From Symbiodinium natans (lineage: Eukaryota > Sar > Dinophyceae > Suessiales > Symbiodiniaceae): a stretch of DNA of 64,000 nt. Below the pieces are notes generated by a model. The model was not told where the DNA came from, did not search any database, and worked only from the letters and a program-made list of their open reading frames with translations. The position numbers were made by a program, and so were the translations under genes. The DNA is taken from NCBI GenBank assembly GCA_905221605.1, contig CAJNDS010000541.1:7501-71500 (forward strand), read 5' to 3'. Positions 21,162 through 32,389 of this stretch are shown piece by piece. Every line of letters begins with the position of its first letter. Position 1 is the first letter of the stretch.

Positions 21162-22664
21162 AGCGTCCCGCCAGTCTGGTCTGCAACAAAGCCTGCAGCC
21201 TAGTTGATTTGACCTGCCCGAGAGCCTCCCTGGCAGTTTCACAGGGATACTACCCCCGAGACACGGGCGCGTCCGACAAAACGAAGGCTTCTGTCCGAGT
21301 GTGTGCGAGCTCCTTGTAGTGTCAGTTGCGTGCTTGTTGCGTGTGATGCATTGCGCTTGTTTTGTTTTGTTTTACGTGATCGCGAGCGACCTCGAAATCT
21401 ATAAATGTGAGTGCTTGGCAGTTGCAGTTGCAGCAGCAGTGTGAAGATTGCGTGGCTGTGGGTCGCTAGACAAGCTGCTGTAAGAACGTCGTACAAGAAA
21501 ACGGCTTTCCGGCGCTAGGGTACCTAAGTGTCGCGGGTACCGGCTCGGGTTGGGTTTGGCAGTACTCCCGGCTCTCTCTTGCACGTGCAGCTTTTCGCAA
21601 TGCCGCAAAAAGGGATGTGTCTCAACAGTTAAACAACAGCTGTAGAAGAGCACAAGAGTTTGTGTTCGTTGGTTGAGGGGATTGTGAAGTGCTTGGAAGA
21701 GTTCGTTGACGCTGCGTCCTTGCTGCTGCAATGCTTTCGCTTCTTATTGCATTGCTGAACTCTTGGATGTGTTTGCAGAGCGTGGTTGCCCTCAAACAAA
21801 GTGCCTTTATATTTCTGGAAGATGTTGCAAGGCGGTCAATTGTAGTGATGCTGCTTGCTCTTTAGAGGTGTGCGCAAGGGAAATGTTCTGGAGGATGCAG
21901 GTAGTTGCGAATATGTGCGGGCCTTGTGTAAAACAATGAGTTTGCATTTGTGGCAGGAGCTGTTCTGCAGAGCTCTAAAATTGTGGACGTGCCGCAGCAA
22001 CCAGGCAATGTACGTGCTCGTGGCGAGACGTGCGGAGTTGTGTTGTGTTGTGACCAGATAGCCTTCGCGATGTGTTTGCTGGGATCAGAATGGCTCGTGA
22101 TGCAGAAAGTTCACGCCTTGTACTCGCTTTTGAGTTGCAGCGAGCTGAGGTGCCGGCGCCGCACGCCCCGAAGAGAAGTGGGTCTCTCGGTGCAAGCGCT
22201 GGGTCTTGCGATCAAGACTATGGCGCGTTCTGCCCCAAGGTTTGCCTGGGTACAGCCAGCTTTGCTTTGCTGTTCAAGCGTGGTGCATGTTGCAGGGATT
22301 TGTCTATGTGCCTACGGGAGGTCAAGACGATGGGGCGTGCTGGCCAGAGGCAACAGTCCTCTTAATCTGCTTTTTTGTTGTTACTTGTGCCCTCAGTGTG
22401 TGATGCGCGTCAGGAGACGTATGAAGGCAGCTTTTGCCGGGATGTGCGTTGTGCTATGATGTGGCAGCTGTGCGTCTCACGTGCAAGGCCCTTGCAACCA
22501 GAAAATCGTGTTCCGCAACATGAGTTTCCAGTCCAAAGAGCGCTGGTGCCTTGCCTTCAAAATTCAGATTGAGGGAAGCACCTCACCCCTCACTCAGTGC
22601 TGGTTTTTGTGCTTTGTGTTCCTGCCCGCCCGACGGGGGGGGGGGAGTTGCGTGTCGCCCTTGG
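21162..22664. other. intergenic or intronic region
   Basis: 21,530-21,595 has the GGCTCGGGTTGGGTTTGGCAG motif followed by TACTCCCGGCTCTCTC. A possible exon at 22,079-22,180 follows TTGCTGGGATCAG and reads MARDAESSRLVLAFELQRAE. No other coding signal is convincing. Confidence 0.35.
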
Positions 22665-23395
22665 TTGGGTCGGGTCGCGCTGGGGTAGGTGGGCTAATGG
22701 CCAGCGCGTGCCACTAACCCTCGGCTGCGCGTAAACGACTGCATGCTTGGCCTGTTTGAGTCCGCAGCCGTTGCTTGAGCTGCGTGAAACTGTCTTGTGA
22801 TTGTTCCTGACTCGATTCGTCAGTTTGCACCCGCCCGCCCGCCCTCTGGGTTGCGGCTGCCGCCGAAAGCGAAGAATGGATTCCAGTGCGGCCTTCTCCT
22901 GGGAGCCTAGCCCAGAAGCAGGGATCAAACGCACCACCAGAAACCCCAACCCTCTACCAGGTCAGAGAACGCAGCAATGATGGCCCTTCCCTTGCGGTCT
23001 CCTTCATTTTGAGATGCGGCGGCAGAGTTCTTGGGTCTCCAAACACCGGGCGATATTGCAGCCGGTTATCGAGTCGACCCAAACCCAACCCCTACATTTT
23101 GCAGGGCGCGGCGGGCGGGAAAAGCAAAATGTCCCTACTCTGACTTGGCTGGGCCTATCGCCCAACCCACTGCCTGCTAACCAGCAGGTGCAACTGTGAG
23201 CAGACAACACTGCGAGCAGTCACGCAATCACACAAACAAGCTCACGCAGACACGCGCAGTCGCTCACCTACATGACGTGGCGCTATAGATCCCACTTTAC
23301 TGCACGCGCGCGTGCATCTCGCGTGGCGTGCCCGAATGCACTTCTCCTGCGGGGGGAGCTGAACCCCGGCGCCTTGCGTGCCCCACCCGCTGCCG
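22665..23395 (+). repeat. family C unit interrupted by a family F insertion
   Basis: Left part (GTCGGGTCGCGCTGGGG...GATTCGTCAGTT), centre CCCGCCCGCCCGCCC at about 22,830 and right part (GGTTGCGGCTGCCGCC...CCCAGAAGCA) run to 22,920. The right part resumes at 23,323 as GTGGCGTGCCCGAATGC. Joining the two sides restores the sequence of uninterrupted copies. Confidence 0.7.
22921..23322 (-). repeat. family F unit, minus orientation, nested in family C
   Basis: About 401 bp, the reverse complement of 39,691-40,091 and nearly identical over its whole length. Read on the minus strand it starts GCGAGATGCACGCGCGCGTGCAG, with the palindrome TGCACGCGCGCGTGCA, and ends GTGCGTTTGATCC. Its centre is a hairpin, ACATTTTGC/GCAAAATGT, around a CCCGCCCGCCG loop (23,094-23,132). 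Confidence 0.75.
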
Positions 23396-24042
23396 CCCTT
23401 CGGCACGTGGGGTGTCGGGGGTACCGGCTCGGGTTGGGTTTGGCTTTGTACTGTAGTTCTTTGCTGGTTTATGTGCGACAGGATTGCTTGTGTAGACTGT
23501 CAAGCCTGTGTTGTTATTGTTAGGGTCTGGCAGGCAGTGTGGACCAAATTTGAAGAGCATGAGAGGCGTGTGACTGGGTGCACTGTGAGACATAATATAT
23601 GTTGTGCCTCACGTTGTTGGTTGTGCTGCGCTTACCATTTGACTTGTCCCGTTCGCTAAGAGGGGAGGTTCTGTGTTGTCCGACTGCCTGCAGTCATGAA
23701 AGCGCAGCTTCGTTTCCACCCTCTAGTGTTTAGGCGCCAGTGACGCATACTTCGCGACCCCTCTGTCTTAAGAAGAGAAGTAGATCGCCCCTGGCAACAG
23801 TGATAGATAAGCGCTGTAGGTCGTATTTGTGCTCAACTCACTGGTGCATCATCGTTTTGAAAATGTGAAGTTTTTCGTGCGCGATTTCGCTTCATGCCTG
23901 CCTTCTTGTCAGGCCGTGCTTAGATTGCGAGAGGAACTACTCCAGTTTGTGCCCAGCAGGATTTGAAGCCCTTCCTGGATCAAAGACATGGCATGGCAGC
24001 AGATGCAGCAAGTTCCTCGTCCGTGCCACTGTGAGATGTTTT

Positions 24043-24254
24043 GACAGGCAGTGCAGGCCGATGCTCGAGTATTCAGGTGTGCTGCGCCTTTGGAGCTTGT
24101 GCTTGCTGTCGCCCTCCAGTTGTGTGAGCAAGGGCCGTGCAAGCAGGACGCGAGCTTTGAAGGCTTCAATGTGTTTCTGCTGGACAAGTGGCAGAAAAGG
24201 CAAGCCACGCCGAGATACAATTGTGTTGACTGGACGTTTACTGATGGGTGCTGA
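24043..24254 (+). CDS. candidate terminal exon, unknown protein
   Basis: Follows GTGAGATGTTTTGACAG. It reads ARVFRCAAPLELVLAVALQL and continues through FEGFNVFLLDKWQKRQ to CVDWTFTDGC and a stop. The composition is protein-like and the acceptor AG|G fits the dinoflagellate pattern. No family recognised. Confidence 0.3.
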
Positions 24255-24282
24255 ATGTCGCCTCGCGGCAAGGTGCGGCGCG

Positions 24283-24453
24283 TATTGGCCATGTGTGTCT
24301 GTCACTCCGGACGACGTGACGCTGCAGATCAGACAGACACTGAACCCATTGTCGCTGGAGGTGCATATTCGTCATCAAGGAGCAGTGCTGCGTGGGTTGC
24401 TGGGGCCAGTGCTGTGCCAGGCTACTGTCTCGAGACTTCCCGTCTCGACATAG
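24283..24453 (+). CDS. candidate exon, beta-strand-rich
   Basis: Reads VTPDDVTLQIRQTL then LSLEVHIRHQGAVLRG LLGPV. The alternating hydrophobic pattern is compatible with part of a CS/p23-type domain, but the resemblance is too short to name it. It overlaps no other coding signal. Confidence 0.2.
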   Translation, partial: YWPCVSVTPDDVTLQIRQTLNPLSLEVHIRHQGAVLRGLLGPVLCQATVSRLPVST

Positions 24454-24563
24454 ATGCCCGGTTTGTTGGTGAGGTGGCTCCAAGACAGGCCAAGACATCG
24501 TCTTAGAAGTTCTCACCCGCCCGGGCGAAGTGGACTGCCGTCCCCCTCTTGCGGCGCGGTGTG

Positions 24564-25083
24564 GCGGGGTGCACGCGCGCGTGCAGCAAAGTGGGATCAT
24601 CTAGCACGGTGAGATAGGTCCCTGCGGGCAGCAGGACTGGCGTCTGTGTGCGTGTGCGAACGCGCGTTTGTTGTTAGTTGGTTGGGTTGCCTTGTCAATA
24701 GAGTGACTGCGTGTGGCGACCACGCAACGCGTTGTTGTGAATTGCAACACTTTAGCAGCTGTATGTGTGCTCGAGCCGGGTGTCCGAAGTGGCACGGTAC
24801 AGCACTTGGACAGAACGTGTAGTTTTGTGTCGATTTTCCCCGCCCTCCACGCACAGGGGGAATAAAAGTTTGCGGTGCGCCCTTTTTGTGCTTAAAAGTT
24901 AGCTGGCACAGGCCGGACGGCAGGTGCGGTCTTGCTAACGAGACTGTAGCACGTGGTTGCGCCGTGTTTTGTTCCAACCTGATAGTATGCTCGCTTCCTG
25001 CGAAAAAAGAGAGAGGGTCGAGTTGCGTGCAGGCTTGTGCAGGCTTTCTTCTCTCCTTGTTTGTTTGAGTGCTTGAAGATCTC
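24564..25083 (+). repeat. 519-bp family G, unit 1
   Basis: First of three head-to-tail units. It starts GCGGGGTGCACGCGCGCGTG (palindrome TGCACGCGCGCGTGCA) and ends GCTTGAAGATCTC. The centre is GATTTTCCCCGCCCTCCACG followed by GGAATAAAAGTTTGCGG. No ORF is conserved through the unit on either strand beyond the repeat itself. Confidence 0.8.
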
Positions 25084-25602
25084 GCGGGGTGCACGCGCGC
25101 GTGCAGCACCGTGGGATCATCTAGCACGGTGAGATAGGTCCCGGCGGGCAGCAGGACTGGCGTCTGTGTGCGTGTGCTAACGCGCGTTTGTTGTTAGTTG
25201 GTTGGGTTGCCTTGTCAATAGAGTGACTGCGTGTTGCGACCACGCAACGCATTGTTGTGAATTGCAACACTTTGGCCGCTGTATGTGTGCTCGAGCCGGG
25301 TGTCCGAAGTGGCACGGTACAGCACTTGGACAGAACGTGTAGTTTTGTCTCGATTTTCCCCGCCCTCCACGCCCAGGAGGAATAAAAGTTTGCGGTGCGC
25401 CCTTTTTGTGCCTAAAAGTTAGCTGGCACAGGCCGGACGGCAGGTGCGGTCTTGCTAACGAGACTGTAGCACGTGGCTGCGCCGTGTTTTGTTCCAACCT
25501 GATAGTATGCTCGCTTCCTGCGAAAAAGAGAGAGGGTCGAGTTGCGTGCAGGCTTGTGCAGGCTTTCTTCTCTCCTTGTTTGTTTGAGTGCTTGAAGATC
25601 TC
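25084..25602 (+). repeat. 519-bp family G, unit 2
   Basis: Joined directly to unit 1 (GATCTC|GCGGGG). It differs by scattered substitutions, for example GCAGCACC for GCAGCAAA in the left end. Confidence 0.8.
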
Positions 25603-26120
25603 GCGGGGTGCACGCGCGCGTGCAGCACCGTGGGATCATCTAGCACGGTGAGATAGGTCCCTGCGGGCAGCAGGACTGGCGTCTGTGTGCGTATGCTAAC
25701 GCGCGTTTGTTGTTAGTTGGTTGGGTTGCCTTGTCAATAGAGTGACTGCGTGTGGCGACCACGCAACGCATTGTTGTGAATTGCAACACTTTAGCAGCTG
25801 TATGTGTGCTCGAGCCGGGTGTCCGAAGTGGCACGGTACAGCACTTGGACAGAACGTGTAGTTTTGTCTCGATTTTCCCCGCCCTCCACGCCCAGGAGGA
25901 ATAAAAGTTTGCGGTGCGCCCTTTTTGTGCCTAAAAGTTAGCTGGCACAGGCCGGACGGCAGGTGCGGTCTTGCTAACGAGACTGTAGCACGTGGCTGCG
26001 CCGTGTTTTGTTCCAACCTGATAGTATGCTCGCTTCCTGCGAAAAGAGAGAGGGTCGAGTTGCGTGCAGGCTTGTGCAGGCTTTCTTCTCTCCTTGTTTG
26101 TTTGAGTGCTTGAAGATCTC
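25603..26120 (+). repeat. 519-bp family G, unit 3
   Basis: Third unit, ending GAAGATCTC at 26,120 before non-repeat sequence. Closest to unit 2. Confidence 0.8.
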
Positions 26121-27488
26121 TGTTTCTGCGCTTTCAGCGCAGTCCCAGCAAAAAAGATATCGTGCGCTGTGTTTGCGTGCGTCTAAGTGAGATCTGAGCG
26201 CACTGGCGACGTGTCTAGTTGAGTGTTGCGTGGTCCTGCATTGACGCTGAGTGTCATGCGTGCTGCAACAACCATGCTCTCAGGGGCCAGTGTGTCGCGG
26301 GGGCAAAAGTGTAGGGTTGCTTTGTGGTGACGGGTGTGCCGGCTGGGGCTGGGTTTGGCAGTACACCCGACTCTCACATGTACATGCAGCCTGTCGTTTA
26401 TGTACCATACATGTATGCGAGGTAGCCTTGTGCAGGCCAGTGTTTCTGGGTGTGTTGTTTCTGTTGCACCGCGAGGTGCATGCGTGCATGTATCTAAGTG
26501 GGAAGCATGTGCGTTGCAACAAGGTTTGTCTTGCGCGGTTTGCGCTGTTGCGCGTTGTTGCGTTTCGCAGGCGCAAGGTGAAAGGTCAAGCTTGCCGTGC
26601 AGTGCTGCAAGCTTGTGGCTCTTCCTACAGGGCTTGTAGTGGCAGGAGGGTTCACCTCGTGTGTTTGCTGAGCCCTGTGTGAGCATTTTGCTTTTCCCGC
26701 CCACCGCGACCCTGCAAAATGTGGGGGGTGGGGATTCTCGATTCGGCCCTGGCCTGCCTTGAGGAGGGATCTCTTCCAGGGCCGGTCAAGAGTGTTGAGA
26801 TTGCTTGAGACTCGTGACTCCACCATCTCAGGGTTAAAAGGGAAAGTCCCGTGCGCCGCTTGTGCACTTGCGTTCTCCTTGCTGCTAGGCTTGCGTTCTC
26901 TTGCTGCTAGGCTAGGAGTCCCTTTGGCAGGGTTCTGTTGCATAGCTAAATACTTCCCCCTGTGTGGGCCTGGCCTGCATCAGCTGAACCTCGTTCCCGA
27001 TTCAGCATTTTCCCGCCCGCCCGCCCTGGGGTGAGGGTCCGACCAATGCCAAAAAAAGAGCGCTTGCTGCGTTCCAGTCTCTAGTGGCTGCGTAAGAACG
27101 CGTGAGAGGTTTGTTCCGAGTTGTGGTTGGGCAGTCTGGTCGCAGGGGGACGCGTGCGCCTCCCTCGGTTGTCGTGGTGGTTTGCTAAATTGTGCGGAGC
27201 GAAGCGAAGCACATGAGTCGTCTCGTGGGTTTGATCTTGTATGGTAAGTCCGAAGGCCCCGGGCAGAAAGGGATCCTACAGTAGCCGCTTTTAGGTGCCC
27301 ACCGCCGCCCCATTCGCCTCCGGGAAATTTGTGGTTCCATGCTAGACTCTCAAAACGAGAGGATGTCACAAGCCTTCAACTGCGCATCCCTGGTAGAAAA
27401 GATCAGAGCGCGGGTTGTCTGCATGTGGGTGTCACGGCAGTGAGGGCTGGCGGGTGGGTTTTCTTGCATATAGTAGAAAACATAGAGA
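26121..27488. other. mosaic of repeat fragments
   Basis: 26,205-26,330 matches the left part of the family J units at 32,400 and 49,500. 26,340-26,400 has a variant of the GGGTTTGGCAG motif. 26,682-26,721 is a hairpin GCATTTTGC/GCAAAATGT around CCCGCCCACC. 27,010-27,030 is a C-rich tract (TTTTCCCGCCCGCCCGCCC). No gene is supported. Confidence 0.45.
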
Positions 27489-27595
27489 CGTCTAGAATGA
27501 TTGTGATCTAGACCTTCGTCCACCTTTCTGCAAAACAGGTAAAAGAGTCCCGGCGGGCAGGGTGGGCTTGAAGGTTTGTCTCAGTGCAGGGAAGA
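27489..27595 (+). repeat. family K short repeat
   Basis: GTCTAGA-N10-TCTAGAC hairpin followed by GTCCACCTTTCTGCAAAACAGG and CGGGCAGGGTGGG. Same block at 49,808-49,915, truncated at 32,834-32,880, and the second half at 10,690 and 14,470. Two of the copies (27.6 and 49.9 kb) sit just upstream of exon-like sequence. Confidence 0.6.
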
Positions 27596-27779
27596 TATCG
27601 CTCCTCTGGATCTGCTTGACGTGAGGAAAACTTTGTCATGCGAAGCTTGTCGGCTGTTCGCCAAACTGCAAGAAGCGAGCTTACAAAGGTTTTGGGAACA
27701 GCGACATTTCTTGAACAACTTGTCGGAAGCGCAAAGAAGAACGTGCAAACATCTTCACGACAATGGCCAGAACAAATGA
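27594..27779 (+). CDS. candidate exon, Cys-containing helical protein
   Basis: After CTCAGTGCAG: DIAPLDLLDVRKTLSCEACR, then FAKLQEASLQRFWEQRHFLN and TCKHLHDNGQ. The CxxC and later Cys in a helical context recall saposin-like or canopy-like lumenal proteins, but this is a guess. The next piece (27,960-28,130) is also Cys-rich and could belong to the same gene. Confidence 0.35.
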   Translation, partial: DIAPLDLLDVRKTLSCEACRLFAKLQEASLQRFWEQRHFLNNLSEAQRRTCKHLHDNGQNK

Positions 27780-27959
27780 CCAGTGTTTTGTCTTGAGTCA
27801 GCGCCAACCAAAGCAACAAAAGTGATCTCTGTGGCAAGGCTGTTCTTGCGTTACAAGTGTCTAGCGGTGCTCAGGTGTCTTTGCAGACCTGTGACTATGT
27901 GCAGTTGGCGTGTGTTTTGGCTCCTTCTTGCGGTTCCTTTTGACTTCTTCGCTCGGGCC

Positions 27960-28130
27960 GCTGATTGTGAACGGAACTTCCTGGGTTGTCCAGAGGCACG
28001 AACGTGACAGTCTCTTGATGTGCCTTATTCGCCGTTCTGACACCCAGATGTGTGGGCAGGGATGGCAAAATCTTGCAAATGGCACCTGCGCAGCGCCGTT
28101 GTCTTACGTTGGACATTGCAGTAAGCAGTA
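27960..28130 (+). CDS. candidate exon, Cys-rich, possibly same gene
   Basis: Reads LIVNGTSWVVQRHERDSLLM, then SDTQMCGQGWQNLANGTCAA. It has four Cys and two possible N-glycosylation sites (NGT), compatible with a secreted or lumenal protein. The join to the preceding candidate exon is not established. Confidence 0.3.
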
Positions 28131-30600
28131 TGCAGGACTGCAAGCCGTTTTGCTAGCGTGAGCGGGGATCTGCGCCCCCGTCGTTTGCTGATGCTTTGGA
28201 GAATCTTGCTGGAAGTAGCTTCTGCTTGCAGCCTGCGTGCTTTGCAGGTTGAGCGTTGTTTTTGCCTGCCCTCCGCCCGCTGCCACCCTACTGCGCTCTT
28301 CCAGGGGGGGGAGCTTTACTCGACTGCTGCCACGTGTGTGCTGCTTTGATCTCACGCGTGCGCAGCTCTGAAGCGTCAGGATTTCAGTTTCCGCGCGATA
28401 AAAAAACTTAAGGTATGAGGAGGGATCTCTTCTTGACAGGGCAGCTTGGATCGAAGGTCAAGAGTCTCACTTGCTGTTGGGATTGCATGACACTCGTGAC
28501 TGCACCATCTATTGCGTTCTCCTTGCTGCTTGGCCAGGAGGTCGGTCCTTTGGCTCTTCTGAGTAGACTTCCCCCTTCTAGCAGCAGGACTTGCCACTCT
28601 CAGCGTGTCGCGCAAGAAGGCTGTGGCACCGGAATTCTGATGTGGTTCTCAAAGCATTGCGTCTGTGGTTATTGAAGTTTCCTGCGAGGCATTAGCGCTG
28701 GAATGCAGCCTGCAATGCAAGCCATTTCATTTAGAAGTGATTCAGTGCTTCTTGGCCTGTTGTGCTGGTGTTGTTGAAACGCAGGGCCGTGCAAAAATGC
28801 ATGTGTCCAGGTGTTTAGATTGAAAACTAGAAGACAAGGATGCAGACGTTTTGCTCCGTGTGATGGCAGGACTTTGACCAACCCTGTCCTGCGTATTGGA
28901 TTGAAGTCAGCGCAGGCCGCAGGGCACGGTGATGTGCTTTTTGGCCCAAGAAACCTGTTGCTGGCATTGCTCAGTACTTTCAGCTGACCTCGCGAGTGCA
29001 AGAGCTGATTGCAGATCAGAGTCACAGATCTTGAGGCATTTGCTCGGCCCCTCATTGGTACCAAGGGCGCTGCTCAGCGCCCTTGAGCACTGGTAGGGGC
29101 TGGTGTACGTGTGAGACAGCAAGTGCACCCTGCTGTTTTTTGCTTCAGGCAATGATGTGGCCAGTCGCCAGGTGTGGTTTGTCGCGAGATCCTGTAGCTT
29201 TGCGTTATGCTCTATGCTCGGTGTGAAGCATGCCCTGAAACTGTTTTGCGATTTGCGTGATGCCGCTTTTAGAGCTTGTTTACAAGTTTGTAGGAGGTTC
29301 GTGCCAATTCCAGGAGTGCAGAGTCAAGAGAAACGGGCTGCTCCGTGCAAGGGGGAACGGTTGGGCTCGGCAATACTTCCAATTTTTTTCCTATGTGTGG
29401 CACGTGTTTATGTCGAAGGTAGTTGTGTGTAGCAGCTCCGACTGTCCTTTGTCAACAGCCACGAGCTGCGTCCCGAGCTGCGTCCCGAGCTGCGTCCCAA
29501 GCTGCGTCCCAAGCTGCGTCCCGCTCGCCCTATGAATGCATGGTGTGCTGCTGCGCCGCGCGGGGCACACGTTCCAGCAAAAAAAAAGAGCCACTGTCAG
29601 CAAAGGGCCGGAAAGGAGGCGAGATGTCCACGAAACTTTCGCAACGCAATGCGGGGTCGTGGTTGGTCGGGTTCGAGAATACGCGCCTCAAGCCGCTGAG
29701 AATTTTGAAGAGTGCCGGTTGCGCGCGGATGCACCGCAGGGCTTGCCTGCCTGGGGCAGTGGAGGCTAGCAAGAACCAACCCTTTGCACACCCCGCCAAG
29801 CTGCGCAGGCCTCGACAGTGCAAACTGTGTGTTCAAGGGGGTTGATGTGAGTGACGTGGTTCGTGGCAGCTTCTGTGTGCGCTCTCGGTGAAATCGTGAT
29901 ACGTCGTAGTGCGACGATCAAAGGGGCGCCTCCTATCATCTCTAGGCTTGCGAAAACATGTAGAAGCGACTCGCGGTGGGTCGTGTCTTAAGCGCAGGGA
30001 AGATGCGGGTTGTGCTTAGCGAAGCGTTTGCACTTTTAGCGTCTCGGTGTTTCATCGGAACAGATAGTAGCATAGTAGCGCGTGGAGCGAAGCGACGCGT
30101 GTTTAATATTGTCGCGTTGCTTGTTGTTAGTTCTTCTGCTCGCGGCAGGGGTACAGCTTGCAGCAGTAGGTAGCTGGCAGGTTTCTTTCGATTGAGCCCA
30201 CCACCGCCCCACTGGGTAGGCTGGACGGACTCGGCTGCGCATCCCGCAGCAAAAAGGATGCGCCTGCCATTTTGCAAGGGAAAGGGTTTCACAGCGTGTG
30301 ACTGGTAGGTGGGTGGGCCTTCTGTGACAGTGTAACTAGAGACGCTGGTTGTGCAGGAGACGTCCCTCACGTGTGGCTTACCCTGGCCGTGCGCCAACAA
30401 GTGTGAGGAGGACTTCTCAATGGCGTGTCCAACTGGATGGCGACAGGACAATGCAGGCCGCTTGGGCTGTCGGGATGCGTGAGCGGGCATGTTTGTAACC
30501 AGCTGTGTGGAGGTGCTTGCCATGCTTCGTCTGCTTACACCGGTGGTAACTTTCAGCAGAGCTGCTCCACTTCCTGCTAGGAACTTGCTTGTTCTTCAGG
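28131..30600. other. intergenic or intronic region
   Basis: 29,461-29,520 holds five copies of the 12-mer GAGCTGCGTCCC (one base varies). A possible exon at 29,598-29,770 reads SKGPERRRDVHETFATQCGV and continues VVGRVREYAPQAAENFEECR. C-rich tracts at about 28,268 and 30,198. Nothing else recognised. Confidence 0.35.
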
Positions 30601-31037
30601 TCCGTGTCTTCCTTCAATCATGTTTAATGATGATGTGGGTGCCAAGCGTGAGTTCTCGAAAAGGTCCGTGCTGGCTGCTTTGGTCGCATGAAGCGCCGAG
30701 TGCGCCTTGCCAATGTGCCTTCGAGGTGCGGTGTGCAGTTCTGCGCCGGCCCGTCAATGGTCTCGCAGCAGCCGCAAGTTCTGCCGTTAAGCGTGCAGCC
30801 ATGCCCATCTGGTTGCAGCTCAGACTCCGTGTGCAAGGGCGTGAGGCTCCTGGCTCCCGGTGCTTGTGTGCTAGGCTGGCTGGTTGTGGGAACAGACGTC
30901 CCCCACTGCTATGGAACGCGCTACTCAGGTTTGCTGAGCTTTCTGCTGGTTGGCTTGCTGTCCAGTAGCGACAGTGGCTTCGGTCTCAGTCTGCTCCTTG
31001 ACTCAGGACCGTGCCGCCCGTTGATCTCATGTTCTGA

Positions 31038-31277
31038 GTTGGCGAAGATCGGCCAGACGCAATACATAGAAGCTGTGCGTGTTGACAGTGTTGTGAGTGT
31101 TGTTTTCAAGCCGCGTCCTGGAACGCAACTTGTTGTCAGTGTGGCGTGGCCTGGCAACGTTCGGCTGCGAGCCAGCCGCCGAAGAGCCTTACCAGCTCAT
31201 TTGCGCAGGAGCTTGTGCGAGGTTGCACGACAGTTCCTGGCTACGCAAGATGCCCGGCAAGCTGACAAGACCGTGTC
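31038..31277 (+). CDS. candidate exon, unknown protein
   Basis: Reads ELAKIGQTQYIEAVRVDSVV, then FKPRPGTQLVVSVAWPGNVR and a basic helical end (HLRRSLCEVARQFLATQDAR). Protein-like composition. No family recognised and borders uncertain. Confidence 0.3.
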
Positions 31278-31657
31278 TTACCAGGTCCTGTCATGTCAGA
31301 CGGTGTCATATTAGGCCAATCTCTGGTTGGTGTTACGAGATGATTTTTTGCTGGTGGTGCAATTGGGTGCAGGAACAAACTAGACAGCCGCGTCTATTTC
31401 GTCACGACAATCCAGCAGAAGTGTGTGAGGGATGCGTGAAATTGTCAGGGCCCAACAGCCTTTGCGTAGGTCTGCGTAGTGTGTGTGCGTGGATGTCGCT
31501 GTGCCTATGCCTCGTGACCAGTAAGCCTTCGACAGAGAGATCTGACTGAGTCTGTCCGTCGTCGCCTGCAGGGCTTGCAGTTGTTGCGTCCTGCCTGTGC
31601 AGCTTCTTGCGCAATTATCTCTGACTGCAAAGCTACACTAGCTACACCTGATTGAGC

Positions 31658-32220
31658 ATGCGTGCGTTGTTGATGGTGTTTGCTGCCGCGCTGCCCGCCG
31701 AAGGCTTGGAGCCTTTTGCAATCTTGGCGACGCCTGTGCAGCCGGTGCAGCTTGTGTGCAAGCGAGATGCCTTATGGATTCTTTTTTGTCCACAGCTCCG
31801 TGCGCCAGGTGTGGCAGGCAGGCGTCCCAATGGAAGTGCGAGTGAGCTTCGATGTGCCGGCTGACAGTGCAACGAAGGTGCTTTGCTCTTGTCTTGCGTA
31901 ATGCATAGTTTGAGTGTGCTATGCGCAGGCAATGGGTGAGTTGCAGAGTGCAACGCGTGTCGAACAAAAACTGGCAGAGGCGTCGGACATGGCAAGCGCC
32001 AGACTCCGTGGTGCCAAAGGGCAATCAATGCCATAGTTGTCGTATCTTCTGAGATAGATGCCAAAGGCAGGCCAAGCCCGCGTGCTGCGCGCAAAGAGGG
32101 CCAGTGACCCCCCGACTACACCTGAAGACAATGCGTCGATGCTGCACCGTCGCATGTTGAACAGTGTTTTGCTTGCTCTTGACCGAAATTTTTGCGTGCG
32201 CGAGAGCGAACATTGCAGCG
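31658..32220 (+). CDS. candidate exons of one unknown gene
   Basis: Four adjoining pieces in changing frames. At 31,658: MRALLMVFAAALPAEGLEPF, a possible signal peptide. At ~31,790: SSVRQVWQAGVPMEVRVSFD and VPADSATKVLC. At 31,931 after TGCGCAG: MGELQSATRVEQKLAEASDM. At 32,058 after GAGATAG: MPKAGQARVLRAKRASDPPT and LNSVLLALDRNFCVRE. The succession on one strand, with AG before several pieces, suggests a small-exon gene. Frame joins are unverified. Confidence 0.35.
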
Positions 32221-32389
32221 TTGCGCCACTGTGCAGCACGCTCCAATTCAGCATGAATGCAAATCGGCCTGAGTGACTTAAATAAGGCCACTGCGCAAGT
32301 AAATGGCAAGCAGCGCCATCACACCTACTCAGTTCAGAGCCGTGGAGTGGACCGCGTCCATCGTAAGGGGACTTGTCTGTCTGCAGGGG

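Larger units (their letters stand above)
23396..24563. other. intergenic or intronic region with two exon-like pieces
   Basis: 23,408-23,445 has the GGCTCGGGTTGGGTTTGGC motif. 24,510-24,530 has a short CCCGCCCGGGCG palindrome. The exon-like pieces are listed separately. Otherwise nothing is recognised. Confidence 0.35.

Noticed and set aside
24564-26120. 519-bp repeats as a 5S rRNA or spliced-leader RNA cluster
   Set aside because: No 5S or spliced-leader sequence is present in the unit; it fits the short mobile repeats better.
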